DNA of 64,000 nucleotides, taken from JBPRGG01 sp051418075. GTDB lineage: Bacteria; Bacteroidota; Bacteroidia; Cytophagales; Cyclobacteriaceae. The stretch is taken from NCBI GenBank assembly GCA_051418075.1, contig JBPRGG010000031.1:62001-126000 (forward strand), read 5' to 3'. The translations under genes were made by a program, and so were the position numbers. The notes below the pieces were generated by a model, which ran no database searches, was not told the origin of the DNA, and saw only the letters and a list, made by a program, of their open reading frames with translations. The first letter of the stretch is position 1. Each line of letters starts with the position of its first letter. Of this stretch, positions 8,592 through 16,880 are shown one piece after another.

Positions 8592-9471
8592 TCCCTATTT
8601 GCTAAGGAGCTTATTGTTCGTTCCTGCTCATAATGATAAATTGCTAAATAAAGCGGCTTCTTTAAACGTGGATGCACTTTTGCTGGATCTTGAAGACTCC
8701 GTACAACCGGCTGAAAACAAAGAAATAGCCCGCCAAAAGATCATTGAAAAAATATCCCAAAATGCCTTTCAGGATCAGTTAATATTTCCCCGGGTAAATG
8801 ACCGGGAAAGCGGCCATCTGTTAAAAGATGTATCCGCCCTTACATTACCCGGAGTGCATGGTTTCATGTATCCCAAGTCAAATAAGGGAGAAGATATTTA
8901 TTTTTTCTCTAAATTATTGGAAACAATAGAATATGAAAAAGGCTACCCGATTGGCACTTTTAAGATCATTGCTCTGATAGAAACAACAGGGGCTGTCCTT
9001 AATGCCCAGGATATTTGCAAAGCTTCTGACCGGGTCATTGCGATTGCTTTTGGCTGTGAAGATTTTGTGACGGACCTGCATGGGATCCATGATACCCAGG
9101 GTCAAAGCATTTTTACGGCCCGGGCTATGATTTCCATGGCTGCCCGGGCCAATGGTAAAATCCCCGTTGATACCGTACATATCAATGTGCATGATTTAGC
9201 AGATCTGGAAAAAAATCTTCATGTTTCCAGGACTTTGGGCTTTGAAGGAATGTTACTGCTTAATCCCAAAGAAATAGATCTGGCTCATAAGTATTACTCG
9301 CCTACCGCAGCAGAAATAGAGGATGCAAAAGAAATGATCATACTTTATGAAAGCTCCCAAAAAGAGGGAAAAGGTGTAGCTGTAAAAGGAAGTAAATTCA
9401 TTGGGCCTCCCATGTATATTGCTGCCAAAAAGCTTTTGCAACGGGCAGATCAAATTAAAAATAAAATGTAG
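8584..9471 (+). CDS. HpcH/HpaI-CitE-like CoA-ester lyase in pseudaminate operon
   Basis: A 295-residue TIM-barrel protein of the citrate lyase beta/malyl-CoA lyase family. Signature elements in order: RSLLFVPAHNDKLL at the N-terminus, LLLDLEDSV (about 35-43) with the acidic metal region, FPRVND (about 62-67), MYPKS (about 97-101), LIETTGAVLNA (about 137-147) and AFGCEDFVTDL (about 157-167), which includes the Mg-binding Glu/Asp. Relatives cleave or condense beta-hydroxyacyl-CoA esters such as malyl-CoA, citramalyl-CoA or citryl-CoA. Lying directly after a MaoC protein, the pair resembles the malyl-CoA lyase/mesaconyl-CoA hydratase couple, but it sits inside a sugar operon rather than with carbon metabolism. 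I infer a role in making an acyl donor. No citrate lyase alpha or gamma subunits are present. Confidence 0.85.
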   Translation: MHNPYLLRSLLFVPAHNDKLLNKAASLNVDALLLDLEDSVQPAENKEIARQKIIEKISQNAFQDQLIFPRVNDRESGHLLKDVSALTLPGVHGFMYPKSNKGEDIYFFSKLLETIEYEKGYPIGTFKIIALIETTGAVLNAQDICKASDRVIAIAFGCEDFVTDLHGIHDTQGQSIFTARAMISMAARANGKIPVDTVHINVHDLADLEKNLHVSRTLGFEGMLLLNPKEIDLAHKYYSPTAAEIEDAKEMIILYESSQKEGKGVAVKGSKFIGPPMYIAAKKLLQRADQIKNKM

Positions 9472-9477
9472 GTCATT

Positions 9478-10131
9478 ATGAAAAAGATCATTATTATAGG
9501 CGGCTATGGCAATGGCACCGTAGCTGCTTCTACCATTGAAGACATCAATGGGGATAAACCAGCCTGGGAGATCCTGGGGTTTTTAAACGATTTTGAAACT
9601 GAACCCATCAATGGATATCCAATACTGGGAAAAATTGACCCATCCTCGATAAACCAATACCTGAAATATAAAGACGTACTTTTTTTATATACCCTGATTT
9701 CAGTAAAATTCAATTATAACTATCTTTCCAAACTCACAGATCTGCAAATTCCCCAACAGAAATACGCCCGGGTGATCCATCCCACTGCCGTGGTTTCAAA
9801 ATTTGCCAACCTTGGTTTTGGCATTTCTATCCAACCCCTGGTAGTGGTAGGGCCAAATGTGACCATTAATAATCACGTGCAGATCTTTGCCCAATCATTG
9901 GTCGGTCATAATGCCACCCTGGAAAATTATGCCTATGTGGCCAATAATGCATGCATTGGTGCAAGTGTAAAATTGGAAGAAGGGGCCTATCTGGGTACTA
10001 ATTGCACCACCATTGAAAATATCAATATCGGAAAATGGTCAGTGGTAGGAATGGGGTCGGTGGTATTGAAAGATGTACCCGAATACACGAAAGTGGTAGG
10101 TAACCCGGCCCGTGAAATTGGAAAAACCTGA
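9478..10131 (+). CDS. PglD/NeuD-family sugar acyltransferase (left-handed beta-helix)
   Basis: 217 residues. The N-terminal third is the PglD_N Rossmann-like domain that binds the UDP-sugar (KKIIIIGGYGNG at residues 2-13, then GFLND and YPILGKI). The remainder is a hexapeptide-repeat left-handed beta-helix. The catalytic/hinge region contains VGHNATLENYAYVANNACI (about 140-158), with the conserved histidine of the HN/GH pair, and the C-terminal GNPAR acetyl-CoA site. PglD acetylates the C4 amine of UDP-4-amino sugars and NeuD O-acetylates sialic acid. No GNAT-type PseH is present in this operon, so this protein may replace it as the N-acyltransferase acting after PseC. That replacement is inference. 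Confidence 0.82.
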   Translation: MKKIIIIGGYGNGTVAASTIEDINGDKPAWEILGFLNDFETEPINGYPILGKIDPSSINQYLKYKDVLFLYTLISVKFNYNYLSKLTDLQIPQQKYARVIHPTAVVSKFANLGFGISIQPLVVVGPNVTINNHVQIFAQSLVGHNATLENYAYVANNACIGASVKLEEGAYLGTNCTTIENINIGKWSVVGMGSVVLKDVPEYTKVVGNPAREIGKT

Positions 10132-11150
10132 TGAAAATATTCTTCAGAGTAGATGGTAACGAAAAAGTAGGTTTAGGGCATCTGATCAGATCTGCCAGTC
10201 TGGCTATTTATCTGGTTAAAAATTATAATATTGACATTATTTTCCTGTCTTACCTTGATCAGGCCTGCAAAAACTATTTAAAAAAAAATAATCTTCAGTT
10301 TATTGAATTAGATACTGAAAAACAGCAAATAGATCAGGTAATTGATTTAATCAGCACCCATCATCCATCATTACTTTTCTTAGATACACCAGCTTATTAC
10401 TCGCCTGATGAGGTAAAAAACCTGAAAGCTTTCTGTAAAGTGGTCATTTACCATATACTGAGCCCTGGAATCAGCTTTGCCGACCTGTTTATTCTTCCCT
10501 CCATCCATCATGATGTCCATGCCATCAGGGAGCAATATTTTAGTAATCAAAAAGAAAAATTCCTGGCCGGAAGTGAATACATCATACTGAATCCCCGGGT
10601 AAAGCAAGTGAAAGATAGAGTTGAACTGCAAAATAACCTTGTAATTACTACCGGCGGAAGTGATCCCAAAGGCATTTTAATTACTTTGTTGAAATGGCTC
10701 AATCAAATTGAACCGGATCACACCATAATTGGATTGTATGGAAATTCATTTTTTCATAAAGAGGAACTGATGAAGCTAAAGCCAAAATTAAAGCCCAACA
10801 TACAGGTTCAACCTTTTTCTGAGGAAATCCTGGCGCAATCCCGCATTACTATTTGTACTTTTGGGGTTACGACCTATGAATTACTGTATCTGGAAAAACC
10901 GGTTATTTCCATCGGACATTCCCTGAAAAATGCAGAAGGTAGCGCTTTTTTAGCCAAAAACCATGGTGCCATTATAGATTTGGGTTTATTCGATGATTTA
11001 GAAAAGATGGATTTTTTAAAAACGGTCACCACCTTGATAGAATCTCCTCAAAAACAATTAGCTTTAAAAACAAAAGCGGGTAATCTTATCCAGGGAGATG
11101 GAGAAAAAAATATAGCCAATTTAATGATCAAAACCATTCAGAATGATTGA
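10131..11150 (+). CDS. pseG: UDP-2,4-diacylamido-trideoxy-altropyranose hydrolase, PseG-type
   Basis: 339 residues with a GT-B-like fold. The N-terminus has the diagnostic RVDGNEKVGLGHLIRSASLA with the catalytic-type GxGHxxR (histidine about residue 19). A second conserved block, ITTGGSDPKG (about 173-182), precedes the C-terminal nucleotide-binding domain with the CTFGVTTYELLYLEKP region. PseG removes UDP from the 2,4-diamino-trideoxy sugar to free it for condensation with phosphoenolpyruvate. It starts on the last base of the preceding acyltransferase stop (TGATG), and its 3' end overlaps pseI by eight bases. The middle section is AT-rich and less conserved, as is normal for this family. 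Confidence 0.85.
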   Translation: MKIFFRVDGNEKVGLGHLIRSASLAIYLVKNYNIDIIFLSYLDQACKNYLKKNNLQFIELDTEKQQIDQVIDLISTHHPSLLFLDTPAYYSPDEVKNLKAFCKVVIYHILSPGISFADLFILPSIHHDVHAIREQYFSNQKEKFLAGSEYIILNPRVKQVKDRVELQNNLVITTGGSDPKGILITLLKWLNQIEPDHTIIGLYGNSFFHKEELMKLKPKLKPNIQVQPFSEEILAQSRITICTFGVTTYELLYLEKPVISIGHSLKNAEGSAFLAKNHGAIIDLGLFDDLEKMDFLKTVTTLIESPQKQLALKTKAGNLIQGDGEKNIANLMIKTIQND

Positions 11151-12177
11151 TTTAAGCGCATTAAAAAGCACATACATTATTGCAGAACTTTCCGCCAATC
11201 ATAACCAGGATTTTGATTTAACCCTGAAAACCATAGATGCCATCAAAGCATCCGGTGCCGATGCGGTCAAAATTCAAACTTTTAAGCCGGAGTCCATGAC
11301 CCTGGATCTGGATCATGAAATTTTCCGGACCCGGAAGGACAGTTTGTGGGCGGGACAGAAACTGTTTGACCTTTTCAAAAAAGGTGCCATGCCTTACGAA
11401 TGGCAGCCAAAAATCAAGGATTACGCCCAAAAACTGGGCCTGGATTTTTTTTCTACACCTTTTGATTTTGAAGCGGTTGATTTTCTGGAAAAGATGGAGG
11501 TGCCTGCTTATAAAATTGCTTCCCTTGAAATTACCGACCTGCCCTTGATCGAGTATGTGGCTAAAAAAGGCAAACCTGTGATATTATCTACTGGTATTGC
11601 CAGCCTGGCAGACATTGAACTGGCCGTAAACACCTGTCGAAAGGCTGGCAATGACCAGATTGCTTTGTTAAAATGCACTTCAGCCTATCCTGCTCCGATG
11701 GATCAGGTGAATCTGAATAATCTCATTTCCCTGCAAAAGCTTTTCAATGTTACTGTGGGCATTTCTGACCATACTCTTTCCCATGTGGTGCCGATTGCAG
11801 CAGTGGCTTTAGGTGCTAAAATCATTGAAAAACATTTTATCCTGGACAAATCTCTGGATTCACTGGATCAGGCTTTTTCTTTATCGCCCCGGGAATTTAA
11901 GCAAATGGTTTCTGCCGTTCGGGACACTGAGAAAGCTTTGGGAACGCCACATTACCAGGTCACAGAAAAGATGGAAAAAGCCCGGATTTCGGCCAGATCT
12001 TTGTATGCTGTAGCACATATTCAAGCAGGTGAGTTATTTTCAGCCAAAAATGTAAAGGCCCTGCGACCGGGTTATGGGCTACATCCCCGGTATTATTCAA
12101 GAATTATTGGTAAACCAGCACCCGAAGCCATCAAAAAAGGTACTCCCTTAAATTTTAAAATTGCCGGATTGGAATAA
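11143..12177 (+). CDS. pseI: Pseudaminic acid synthase (NeuB family)
   Basis: 344 residues. The TIM-barrel NeuB domain occupies about 1-270: YIIAELSANHNQ at 10-21, DAVKIQTFKPES (about 40-51), FFSTPFDFEAVDFLE (about 105-119), TGIASLADIE and ISDHTLS...EKHFILDKS (about 208-236). A C-terminal SAF/antifreeze-like domain (about 285-344) follows. It condenses PEP with the 6-deoxy-2,4-diacylamido sugar released by PseG to make pseudaminic acid. The C-terminal pattern ARSLYAVAHIQAGE...RPGYGLHP is typical of PseI. The eight-base overlap with pseG supports coupled expression. Confidence 0.92.
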   Translation: MIDLSALKSTYIIAELSANHNQDFDLTLKTIDAIKASGADAVKIQTFKPESMTLDLDHEIFRTRKDSLWAGQKLFDLFKKGAMPYEWQPKIKDYAQKLGLDFFSTPFDFEAVDFLEKMEVPAYKIASLEITDLPLIEYVAKKGKPVILSTGIASLADIELAVNTCRKAGNDQIALLKCTSAYPAPMDQVNLNNLISLQKLFNVTVGISDHTLSHVVPIAAVALGAKIIEKHFILDKSLDSLDQAFSLSPREFKQMVSAVRDTEKALGTPHYQVTEKMEKARISARSLYAVAHIQAGELFSAKNVKALRPGYGLHPRYYSRIIGKPAPEAIKKGTPLNFKIAGLE

Positions 12178-12186
12178 CTTTGCAAA

Positions 12187-13668
12187 GTGGGCATCATTCA
12201 GCGTCAATCTATCAAATCCAGTATTTATACCTATACCGGTACCATCGTAGGATTTATCTACACAGCGCTGATCTGGCCTCAATTTCTTAGTAAAGGTGAA
12301 ATAGGTGCTTTAAACCTGCTGGTATCTTTTTCTATCATCTTTGCCCAACTTTCCAGCTTGGGGATCAATAATGTGCTCATCCGTTTTTTTCCCTTTTTCC
12401 GAGACAGCAGAAAAAAAAAGAGTGAATTTCTGTTTTTTGCGCTCCTGGTGTCTTCCCTTGGTTTTCTACTGGTGATCATTATATATTATTCCATTAAGCC
12501 GGTATTAATTGCAAATAATCAGCAGGAATCGCCTTTATTTGCCCATTATTTTTTCCTGATCCTGCCTTTAACCTTTTTCAGTCTGTTCTTTAATGTTTTC
12601 GATGTCTATGCCCGATCTTTGTACTTCAGTACTACCGGCTCTTTTTTAAAGGAGTTTTTCCAGCGAATTTTGATCCTTACCGTGACCTTGTTCTTTATAT
12701 TTGAATTAATTGATCGACAGGGTCTCTTCATCAGTTATACCACAGCGATTTGTCTGCCAGCTTTTTTGATGGGCTTATTTCTGCTTTGGAAGAATGAATT
12801 TAAGCCAAAACCTTCCACATCTTTTCTTGACAAATCTTTGTTTGTAGAGATGGGAAAAGTGGCTTTTTTCGGAATTTTAACCGGGTTTGGCACCCTGGCC
12901 ATTGCTCAGATCGACAAGATCATGATCAACAGCTTTTTATCTGAATCAGAAACGGGAGTATATGCCACCACTTTTCTGTTTGGAACACTGATAATCATGC
13001 CTTCCCGGGCGGTACAGCGGATAGCTCCTTCATTAATAGCCCAGGCATTCAAAGAAAAAAATTTTAAAGGGATCAATGAGATCTATTATAAAAGCTGTAT
13101 CAATCAGTTTATCCTGGCCCTTTGGATCTTTTTAGGGATCTGGTTAAATATAGATAATATTTTCAGGATCCTGCCCCAGGATTATATCAGCGGAAAGTAT
13201 GTGATATTTTATATCGGATTGGCTAATGTGATCAATATGGCCGGGGGGATGAACAATAGTATTTTAGCCAATTCCCGCTATTATGCTTACAATTCCTGGT
13301 TTGTGGGTTTACTGCTGGTCTTTATCATCCTGACCAACCTCATCTTTATACCCTTATGGGGCATTGTAGGGGCCGCTTTTGCTTCGGCTGTATCTACCCT
13401 GCTTTATAACTTTATCAAATTCTGGTTTATATATAAAAAATTCCGGTATCAACCTTATAATTATAAATACCTGCTTTTGATTGTAACCGCTTTAGTGGTT
13501 TATCTATTGGTGTTCCTGATTCCTGACCTGGAAAATTTATACTTTAGCATTATAGTAATATCCGGAGCCGTCACCTTGTTGTACCTGTCCCTGGTGTATA
13601 CAGTGAAAATTTCAGCTGATGTTAATCAGTTGATAAACAGCGTGCTGAGAAGATTGATAAATAAGTAA
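12187..13668 (+). CDS. Wzx-like polysaccharide flippase (MOP superfamily)
   Basis: 493 residues with about 14 predicted membrane helices spread evenly along the chain and almost no soluble domain, as in the polysaccharide transporter (PST) branch of the MOP superfamily. Conserved early features are the short basic N-terminus, a Y-T-G-T-I-V-G-F-I-Y-T-A first helix and LGINNVLIRFFPFF near residues 58-71. The start is GTG at 12187, nine bases after the pseI stop, with no better ATG nearby. As the last gene of the pseudaminate operon it probably flips a lipid-linked, nonulosonate-containing glycan across the inner membrane. It could also act on a different glycan, because no polymerase (Wzy) or ligase is seen here. 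Confidence 0.85.
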   Translation: MGIIQRQSIKSSIYTYTGTIVGFIYTALIWPQFLSKGEIGALNLLVSFSIIFAQLSSLGINNVLIRFFPFFRDSRKKKSEFLFFALLVSSLGFLLVIIIYYSIKPVLIANNQQESPLFAHYFFLILPLTFFSLFFNVFDVYARSLYFSTTGSFLKEFFQRILILTVTLFFIFELIDRQGLFISYTTAICLPAFLMGLFLLWKNEFKPKPSTSFLDKSLFVEMGKVAFFGILTGFGTLAIAQIDKIMINSFLSESETGVYATTFLFGTLIIMPSRAVQRIAPSLIAQAFKEKNFKGINEIYYKSCINQFILALWIFLGIWLNIDNIFRILPQDYISGKYVIFYIGLANVINMAGGMNNSILANSRYYAYNSWFVGLLLVFIILTNLIFIPLWGIVGAAFASAVSTLLYNFIKFWFIYKKFRYQPYNYKYLLLIVTALVVYLLVFLIPDLENLYFSIIVISGAVTLLYLSLVYTVKISADVNQLINSVLRRLINK

Positions 13669-13703
13669 AAGACAAGTTAATTTTTTGTTAATAGCAGGAT
13701 CAA

Positions 13704-13733
13704 TTTGTTTAAAGATATAATTTATTATTTTTG
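13704..13733 (+). promoter_or_regulatory. Bacteroidota sigma-A promoter upstream of pfkA
   Basis: TTTG at 13704-13707 and TATTTTTG at 13726-13733 are separated by 18 bases. This is an exact fit to the Bacteroidota consensus TTTG...TAnnTTTG (-33/-7). It lies about 155 bases before the pfkA ATG, implying a long leader of about 145 nt, and it separates pfkA from the upstream flippase operon. No hairpin terminator with a T-run is evident between 13669 and the promoter. Confidence 0.65.
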
Positions 13734-13889
13734 TGCAGTTTTTAGCGCATTTACTGCTTAAACAGGCCGCTGTATTTTTTATTTTTTGTATGAAAAACCT
13801 AAAAATCAAGAGCCTTGTATAGAATTTAACCATCAAATGAAGATACTACCCTGTGGCGGGGCTTCAATAACCAACAAAATTTTAAGAGC

Positions 13890-14858
13890 ATGAAAAAAAT
13901 TGCAGTTTTTACTTCCGGAGGTGATTCACCGGGAATGAACGCCTGTGTAAGGGCCGTAGTCCGGGGAGGAATTTATCATGGGGTGGATGTATATGGAATT
14001 AACCGGGGCTATAATGGCATGATCAGCGATGATATTTATTTAATGAACAGTCATACAGTCAGTAATATACTTCAAAGGGGCGGTACTTTATTGAAATCGG
14101 CCCGCAGTAAAGAATTTATGACTCCGGAAGGTCGACAAAAAGCCTATGAAAACCTGAAGAAAAGAGGTATAGAAGGAATTGTGGCCATAGGTGGCGATGG
14201 TACTTTTACCGGGGCTGAGATATTTTATAACGAATTTGGCCTACCTACAGTGGGCGCTCCCGGCACCATCGACAATGATCTTTATGGCACCGACTACACC
14301 ATTGGTTTTGACACTGCTGTAAATACTGCCCTGGATACCATCGATAAGATCAAGGATACAGCCAATTCTCACGACCGTATATTCTTCATAGAAGTAATGG
14401 GACGTAACTGTGGTGACATCGCCATTCATGCCGGTATAGGTAGTGGAGCAGAATTGGTTTTAATCCCGGAAACCACTACTTCCACCACCGATATCATCAG
14501 GATTCTGAAAAAAGCAGAAAGGAAATCCAAAACCTCCTCCATCGTGATTGTGGCAGAAGGAAACCAGGAAGGAAATGCCTTTGAAGTTTCCAAAAAGGTA
14601 AAGGAGGAAATGCCGGATATTAATATGAGGGTGTCTATTTTAGGTCACGTTCAGCGGGGCGGTTCTCCTACCTCAGCTGACCGCATCCTGGCCAGCCGCC
14701 TCGGTTTGGGTGCTGTGGAAGGTCTGTTAGATGGAGAAATTAATGTAATGGCAGGTATTGTAAAGGGAGAGTTGGTTTATACACCTTTAAAGGATGCAAT
14801 TACCAGGAAGAAGCCTTTAGATGAGCAAATATTAAGGATGGTCAGGATTATTGGTTAA
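13890..14858 (+). CDS. pfkA: 6-phosphofructokinase
   Basis: 322 residues, the standard length of a bacterial ATP-dependent PfkA. Motifs: FTSGGDSPGMNACVRA (8-23) for phosphate binding, GGDGTFTGAE (about 102-111) for ATP, PGTIDND with the catalytic aspartate at about residue 128, MGRNCGDIA (about 170-178) and GHVQRGG (about 251-257). It phosphorylates fructose-6-phosphate to fructose-1,6-bisphosphate in glycolysis. The glycine in GGDGT favours ATP over pyrophosphate as donor. It has its own promoter and is followed after 52 bases by the lycopene cyclase gene. It is probably a housekeeping gene unrelated to the sugar cluster before it, though a second pfkA elsewhere cannot be excluded. Confidence 0.95.
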   Translation: MKKIAVFTSGGDSPGMNACVRAVVRGGIYHGVDVYGINRGYNGMISDDIYLMNSHTVSNILQRGGTLLKSARSKEFMTPEGRQKAYENLKKRGIEGIVAIGGDGTFTGAEIFYNEFGLPTVGAPGTIDNDLYGTDYTIGFDTAVNTALDTIDKIKDTANSHDRIFFIEVMGRNCGDIAIHAGIGSGAELVLIPETTTSTTDIIRILKKAERKSKTSSIVIVAEGNQEGNAFEVSKKVKEEMPDINMRVSILGHVQRGGSPTSADRILASRLGLGAVEGLLDGEINVMAGIVKGELVYTPLKDAITRKKPLDEQILRMVRIIG

Positions 14859-14910
14859 AATTATAACAGTTATTGGTTTATTGGGTTTGGTATATTCCAC
14901 CATGAATTAA

Positions 14911-16062
14911 ATGCATAAAAATAAGTATGATTACATATTTGCCGGTGGTGGCATGTCTGCCTTCACCCTGGTTTTTCTGATCAATCAATCCAGCCTACGG
15001 GATAAGCAGATTTTAATTGTTGACAGGGACCTGTCCGTAAAAAACGATAAAACCTGGTGTTTCTGGGAAAAAGAAACCAATATTTTTGAACAACAGCTGT
15101 ATAAAAAGTGGGATCAGGCCATCGTAGATGGGGTGAAAATACATCAAAACCAGGATATAAGCCCTTATCAATACAAGATGCTGAGAAGTGGAGATTTTTT
15201 TCAGCATATTCATCAATCCATCAACCAGAATCCATCAATCCATTTATTGGAGGCCGATATTACTGCTGTAAAATATCCAATGGTAGAAACATCTGCCGGA
15301 GCATTTCAGGCAGAATACGTTTTCACCAGCTATTTCCTGCCTGACCAGCTGATCATTAAACCTGAAGCCAATTTTCTCTGGCAACATTTTTTAGGCTGGG
15401 AAATAAAAACACAAAAGCCTGTATTTCAGCCTGATATATTTACTTATATGGATTTCAGCATTGCCCAAATTGATGGCTTCTGTTTTGTATATGTACTGCC
15501 TTTCAATGAAATGGAAGCTTTGATAGAATATACAGTTTTTTCGCCTGACCTTTGGCCTAAACAAAAATACAGGGAGCAACTTCAGGTTTACATGGAAAGG
15601 AAAATAGCTTCGGGAAGCTTTGAAGTAATCCGGGAAGAGTTTGGTAAAATTCCAATGACCGATCAGCAATTAAAACCTCCGGCTTCACATCCCAAGAATA
15701 TACATATAGGCACCATGGGTGGAACCACCAAACCCTCTTCTGGTTATACGTTTTTACGAAATCTTCATTTTTGCCAAGATCTGGTGCATCAACTAGAACA
15801 AAAAAAGGTTCCTCAACCTATGAAGTTTTCAACCCGACATTTATTTTATGACCAGGTCCTTTTAAATGTATTGAATAAGAACAGATTACCGGGACAACTG
15901 GTTTTCCAAAAGCTTTTTGAAAAAAATCAAATTACCCAAATTATGAAATTCCTGGATGAGGAAACCTATTTTGGTGAAGACCTGAAAATTATGAATCAGA
16001 TGCCCAAATGGCCTTTTATGGTGGCTTTTTTTCAGGAACTTTACCGAAAAATGCTTAAATAA
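14911..16062 (+). CDS. crtY: Lycopene beta-cyclase (CrtY-type)
   Basis: 383 residues. An N-terminal FAD/NAD(P)-binding fold has FAGGGMSAFTLVFL (residues 10-23) and the family-specific DKTWCFWE (about 46-53). The mid-protein PFNEMEALIEYTVFSP (about 197-212) contains the conserved glutamate required for cyclisation in CrtY/CrtL, and the C-terminal GTMGGTTKPSSGYTF (about 268-282) is a lycopene-cyclase hallmark. The enzyme cyclises the ends of lycopene to beta-ionone rings, on the route to zeaxanthin-like or saproxanthin-like yellow-orange carotenoids common in marine Bacteroidota. No other carotenoid genes are adjacent. Confidence 0.9.
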   Translation: MHKNKYDYIFAGGGMSAFTLVFLINQSSLRDKQILIVDRDLSVKNDKTWCFWEKETNIFEQQLYKKWDQAIVDGVKIHQNQDISPYQYKMLRSGDFFQHIHQSINQNPSIHLLEADITAVKYPMVETSAGAFQAEYVFTSYFLPDQLIIKPEANFLWQHFLGWEIKTQKPVFQPDIFTYMDFSIAQIDGFCFVYVLPFNEMEALIEYTVFSPDLWPKQKYREQLQVYMERKIASGSFEVIREEFGKIPMTDQQLKPPASHPKNIHIGTMGGTTKPSSGYTFLRNLHFCQDLVHQLEQKKVPQPMKFSTRHLFYDQVLLNVLNKNRLPGQLVFQKLFEKNQITQIMKFLDEETYFGEDLKIMNQMPKWPFMVAFFQELYRKMLK

Positions 16063-16126
16063 GGGTTGTTTCTCCCGGTTTTTTTAAGTTTACCAGTCAA
16101 AATGAACCACTCTCAATCAGTATAAG

Positions 16127-16789
16127 ATGGAAAAACTGGATGTAATAGCCCAAAAAATCGAAAATTGTACCTTATGCCCCCGCTTAGTGACTTATCGGCA
16201 ACAGGTGGCCCGGGAAAAAGTGAAAAGGTTTAGGCAGGAAGATTACTGGGGAAAACCAGTGCCTGGCTGGGGAGACCCTAATGCCCGTATATTTGTATTA
16301 GGTCTGGCTCCGGCAGCTCATGGAGCTAACCGAACCGGACGGATGTTTACCGGCGATTCCTCGGGAGATTGGTTGTATAGGGCGCTTTATGAAACAGATT
16401 TGGCCAATCAGCCCACCAGCACGGATCGCCAGGATGGTCTGGAATTGAATGACGTGTTTATTTCTGCTACCATTCGTTGTGCTCCTCCCCAAAATAAACC
16501 CTTACCTGAAGAAATCAGGCATTGCCAGCCTTATATTCACCAGGAGTTGGAATGGTTGAAAAATATCCAGGTGTTTATAGCTTTAGGTCAAATTGCTTTT
16601 AAAACCTATGTGCGAATATTTCAATTGAAAGGATTAAAATTTGGTCATTTGCAGCAGTATGCCATAAATGAACACCAGCACCTTTTGTGCAGCTATCATC
16701 CCAGCCGGCAAAATACCCAGACAGGTAAAATGCTTTGGCAGGATTGGCTGGAGGTGTTTAAACAGGCTAAGAGGATGGCTTATGATTAA
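16127..16789 (+). CDS. Family 5 uracil-DNA glycosylase (UDGb)
   Basis: 220 residues. Motif 1 is GLAPAAHGANRTGRMFTGD (about 63-81), the long form typical of family-5 UDGb rather than family-4 UDGa, with no acidic residue at the water-activating position. Motif 2 is the C-terminal YHPSRQNTQTG (about 187-197). Four cysteines suited to a [4Fe-4S] cluster are visible: C14 and C17 in CTLC, and two in the IRC...HC segment (about 122-138). The enzyme removes uracil, and in characterised homologues hypoxanthine, from deaminated DNA. It stands alone, 64 bases after the cyclase gene, and converges with the minus-strand gene ending at 16881. Confidence 0.9.
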   Translation: MEKLDVIAQKIENCTLCPRLVTYRQQVAREKVKRFRQEDYWGKPVPGWGDPNARIFVLGLAPAAHGANRTGRMFTGDSSGDWLYRALYETDLANQPTSTDRQDGLELNDVFISATIRCAPPQNKPLPEEIRHCQPYIHQELEWLKNIQVFIALGQIAFKTYVRIFQLKGLKFGHLQQYAINEHQHLLCSYHPSRQNTQTGKMLWQDWLEVFKQAKRMAYD

Positions 16790-16880
16790 AAGGTTAAATT
16801 CTACGCTACTCTTGCTTGGCGGTACTTTATTAGTACCCACAGGCACGCCGCACAACCCCTCCTGAATTTGAAAGGTTTTT
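16790..16880. other. GC-richer convergent spacer with a short inverted repeat
   Basis: This spacer separates two convergent genes. It contains GGTACT at 16821-16826 and its complement AGTACC at 16832-16837 (5-base loop) and a GC-rich stretch at 16837-16862. No strong T-run follows the hairpin on the plus strand; on the minus strand it is followed by mixed sequence. It may be a weak bidirectional terminator or a remnant of an interspersed element. Neither can be decided from this copy alone. Confidence 0.3.
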
